Positions 62,654 to 64,000 of a stretch of DNA of 64,000 nt are shown here, one piece after another. The DNA is from Aurantiacibacter odishensis. GTDB lineage: Bacteria > Pseudomonadota > Alphaproteobacteria > Sphingomonadales > Sphingomonadaceae. The notes below the pieces were generated by a model, which had not been told where the DNA came from, searched no databases, and worked only from the letters and a program-made list of their open reading frames with translations. The stretch is taken from positions 454,195 to 518,194 of the forward strand of contig NZ_QYOS01000024.1 in the NCBI RefSeq assembly GCF_003605195.1, given 5' to 3'. Made by a program: the position numbers and the translations under genes. Positions within the stretch are counted from its first letter, which is position 1, and every line of letters starts with the position of its first letter.

Positions 62654-63529
62654 TCAGCCGCCACGCCTCAGCGCGCTGGTGTAATTGATCCTGATCCTTA
62701 CCCAACTGCCGACCTGATACTGCCCGCCGAGACGCGGCGGGCGGACCTTGAATTGCCAAGCAGCGGCCTGCACGGCGCGCGCGATGCCCGAATTCTGCGG
62801 ATATTCGCTGACGACCTCGCAATCCTCGACGCGCCAGTCCTGCGCGGTGCGGCAGGCGATCATTCCCCAGCCGGGGCCGCTGGCGGCAGAGAGGTAGCCG
62901 GAAAGCTGGTCCGGCTCCGGCTCCCTGTACCAGGCAGCAGCGTAGAGCGGAGAGCCGTCGGGCGCCGTTCCGACCCTCTCGCTGTCCGGCCCGCCGCGAT
63001 TGCCAGTGTCTGCCGGCCCGAAGTTCCGATCCGACCGGACGACGGCGCCAATGCGCCCGCGCGGCGCGGCGGTTGGTGTAGGCGCCGGTTCGGGTGCAGG
63101 CTGTGGCGGGACGTTTACGGTAGGAACGGGCAGGGCAGAGGGCAGCGGCAGTACGGACGGCGCAACCGGCTGCGGCTCGTCGCGCGGCTGCGGCGTGGTT
63201 TCGACAGGGGCGGCGGCGCTCTCCGGTTCGCTGGGCGCTGGCTCCTCTTGCGGGGAGTCGGCCTCGCTCACGTCGAAACTGGTGACAGGCACGAATTCGC
63301 GCTGGTCCTCCCGGCTGCCCAGTCCCAGCGAGAGCAGCAACAGCACGATCAGCAGCTCTATTGCGAGAGCCAGGGCAAAACCTGCACCACGGCGCGAGGC
63401 ATCGGCTCGCAACCGGGCGTAGGCGCTGCGCCACCATGGACCCTCGAAGACTTCTGGCTCGTAGGCGTAAATGGAAGGGGTATCCCGAGAATGTGAAAAC
63501 GCGCGCACTAGCCGCGCATGACTGAACAT
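62654..63529 (-). CDS. TonB-like protein with proline-rich linker
   Basis: The 291-residue protein has a cytoplasmic N-terminus of about 45 residues and one TM helix (FALALAIELLIVLLLLSLGLG). A long Pro/Glu/Ala-rich periplasmic linker (about 85-170) follows, then a C-terminal domain resembling TonB/TolA (WRVEDCEVVSEYPQNSGIARAVQAAAWQFKVRPP). This is the layout of energy transducers for TonB-dependent receptors. The N-terminal cytoplasmic part is longer than in classic TonB and no exbBD genes are adjacent. It converges on ferA with only seven bases between the stops. The ribosome site is weak, so the start is uncertain. Confidence 0.7.
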   Translation of the reverse strand: MFSHARLVRAFSHSRDTPSIYAYEPEVFEGPWWRSAYARLRADASRRGAGFALALAIELLIVLLLLSLGLGSREDQREFVPVTSFDVSEADSPQEEPAPSEPESAAAPVETTPQPRDEPQPVAPSVLPLPSALPVPTVNVPPQPAPEPAPTPTAAPRGRIGAVVRSDRNFGPADTGNRGGPDSERVGTAPDGSPLYAAAWYREPEPDQLSGYLSAASGPGWGMIACRTAQDWRVEDCEVVSEYPQNSGIARAVQAAAWQFKVRPPRLGGQYQVGSWVRIRINYTSALRRGG

Positions 63530-63603
63530 GCACTGTCAGGGGCGACGGAGGTTTTCAACTGTTCGTCGCATGGGCACTTCCAGCGCGTCCCTCTTGCGCA
63601 AAC

Positions 63604-63634
63604 AAAAAGGGCCGGGATTGCTCCCGGCCCTTTT
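63604..63634 (-). terminator. Rho-independent terminator after the OmpA-family gene
   Basis: AAAAGGGCCGGGA and TCCCGGCCCTTTT form a perfect 13-base dyad with loop TTGC. Read on the minus strand, it follows the OmpA stop by 22 bases and ends in a T-run. The symmetry means it could also act on the plus strand. Confidence 0.93.
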
Positions 63635-63655
63635 CGTTGTTGTGTCCGAGTGGAC

Positions 63656-64000
63656 TTACATGCCCGAGCCCGGGCCGTAAGTGATTTCCACGCGGCGGTT
63701 CTGCAGTTCGCGCACGCCGTCTGCGGTGGGCACGCGGGGCATGCTTTCGCCGAAGGCTTCGCTGGAGATGCGACCGCCCGGAATGCCGCGACCGGTGAGG
63801 TATTCGCGGACCGAGGCGTTACGACGCTCTGCCAGACCCATGTTGTACTCGACCGAGCCGGAGCGGTCGGTGTGGCCGGCCAGCATGATGGCTGCGGTAC
63901 CGCAATCGCCGTAGGCGGTGATGGCGGAGTTGAGCACGGTTGCTGCTTCCGGAGTGATGGTGGACTCGTCCCAATCGAAGAACACGATGTAGGGGCCCTG
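63656..64000 (-). CDS. OmpA-family protein, C-terminal peptidoglycan-binding domain (partial)
   Basis: Only the last 114 residues or so are in the window; the gene enters from the right edge. They form an OmpA-like domain: YIVFFDWDESTITPEAATVLNSAI, then IMLAGHTDRSGSVEYNMGLAERRNASVREYLTGRGI and ELQNRRVEITYG. The Asp and Arg positions that bind diaminopimelate in peptidoglycan are present (HTD...NRRVEI). It is probably the C-terminal half of an outer-membrane barrel or lipoprotein. The 5' part lies outside the window. Confidence 0.93.
   Translation of the reverse strand, partial: QGPYIVFFDWDESTITPEAATVLNSAITAYGDCGTAAIMLAGHTDRSGSVEYNMGLAERRNASVREYLTGRGIPGGRISSEAFGESMPRVPTADGVRELQNRRVEITYGPGSGM

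Overview
The window comes from a GC-rich alphaproteobacterium, most likely a member of the Sphingomonadales (Erythrobacteraceae type). Four things point there: bacteriochlorophyll magnesium-chelatase genes (bchI and the start of bchD), which imply an aerobic anoxygenic phototroph; a FnrL-type regulator beside a cbb3 oxidase operon; class II extradiol LigAB dioxygenases; and a ferBA feruloyl-CoA pathway of the type described in Sphingobium sp. SYK-6. The species is inferred, not shown. I saw no rRNA, tRNA, CRISPR array, transposase or insertion sequence. No gene-free stretch exceeds about 215 bases.

Layout. (1) 1-2030: bchI and a truncated bchD, transcribed leftwards off the window edge. (2) 2110-14474: two complete RND efflux systems back to back, with a TetR regulator in between. 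(3) 14527-25418: the low-oxygen respiration block, with fnrL, ompW, ccoNOQP behind a perfect FNR box, ccoGHIS, a small unknown Cys-rich gene and hemN. (4) 25428-31095: a second, diverged LigAB-type dioxygenase pair, a two-subunit Na+/solute symporter and acetyl-CoA synthetase. (5) 31162-35276: the homogentisate branch of tyrosine catabolism (maiA facing hmgA-fahA) and a pirin. (6) 35310-40010: a MacAB-like ABC efflux system with its outer-membrane factor. (7) 40119-43596: a HupE/UreJ-like membrane protein, a metallo-beta-lactamase-fold hydrolase, an XdhC-like protein and a MobA-like nucleotidyltransferase. (8) 43593-53942: a long leftward gene train led by an AraC regulator. It encodes a two-part PEP-synthase-like kinase, a biotin carrier protein, a carboxyltransferase and a HAD phosphatase, followed by several unexplained genes. 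(9) 54039-62646: aromatic catabolism, with a LigW-like amidohydrolase/decarboxylase, a CoA-transferase, an aldehyde dehydrogenase, ligAB, a MarR regulator and ferBA. (10) 62654-64000: a TonB-like protein and the C-terminal part of an OmpA-family protein.

How the genes fit together. FerA would activate ferulate to feruloyl-CoA and FerB would cleave it to vanillin and acetyl-CoA. The aldehyde dehydrogenase is a candidate for vanillin oxidation, and LigAB opens the ring of protocatechuate. The kinase, carrier, carboxyltransferase and phosphatase genes at 46078-51910 match the logic of the recently described acetovanillone / 4-hydroxyacetophenone pathways (acvABCDEF in SYK-6, hpe genes in Rhodococcus): phosphorylate the phenol, carboxylate the acetyl side chain, remove the phosphate. 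No biotin carboxylase gene lies in this window. A 13-base motif is shared exactly by the promoter region of this operon and the region upstream of its AraC gene. It is a good candidate operator.

Most of the window is ordinary, well-recognised machinery. The most novel parts are the acv/hpe-like operon with its unexplained tail (DUF3445, VOC-fold, LprI-like and double SnoaL-like genes), the CCAKGC small protein in the cco operon, and several clean palindromes in promoter regions.
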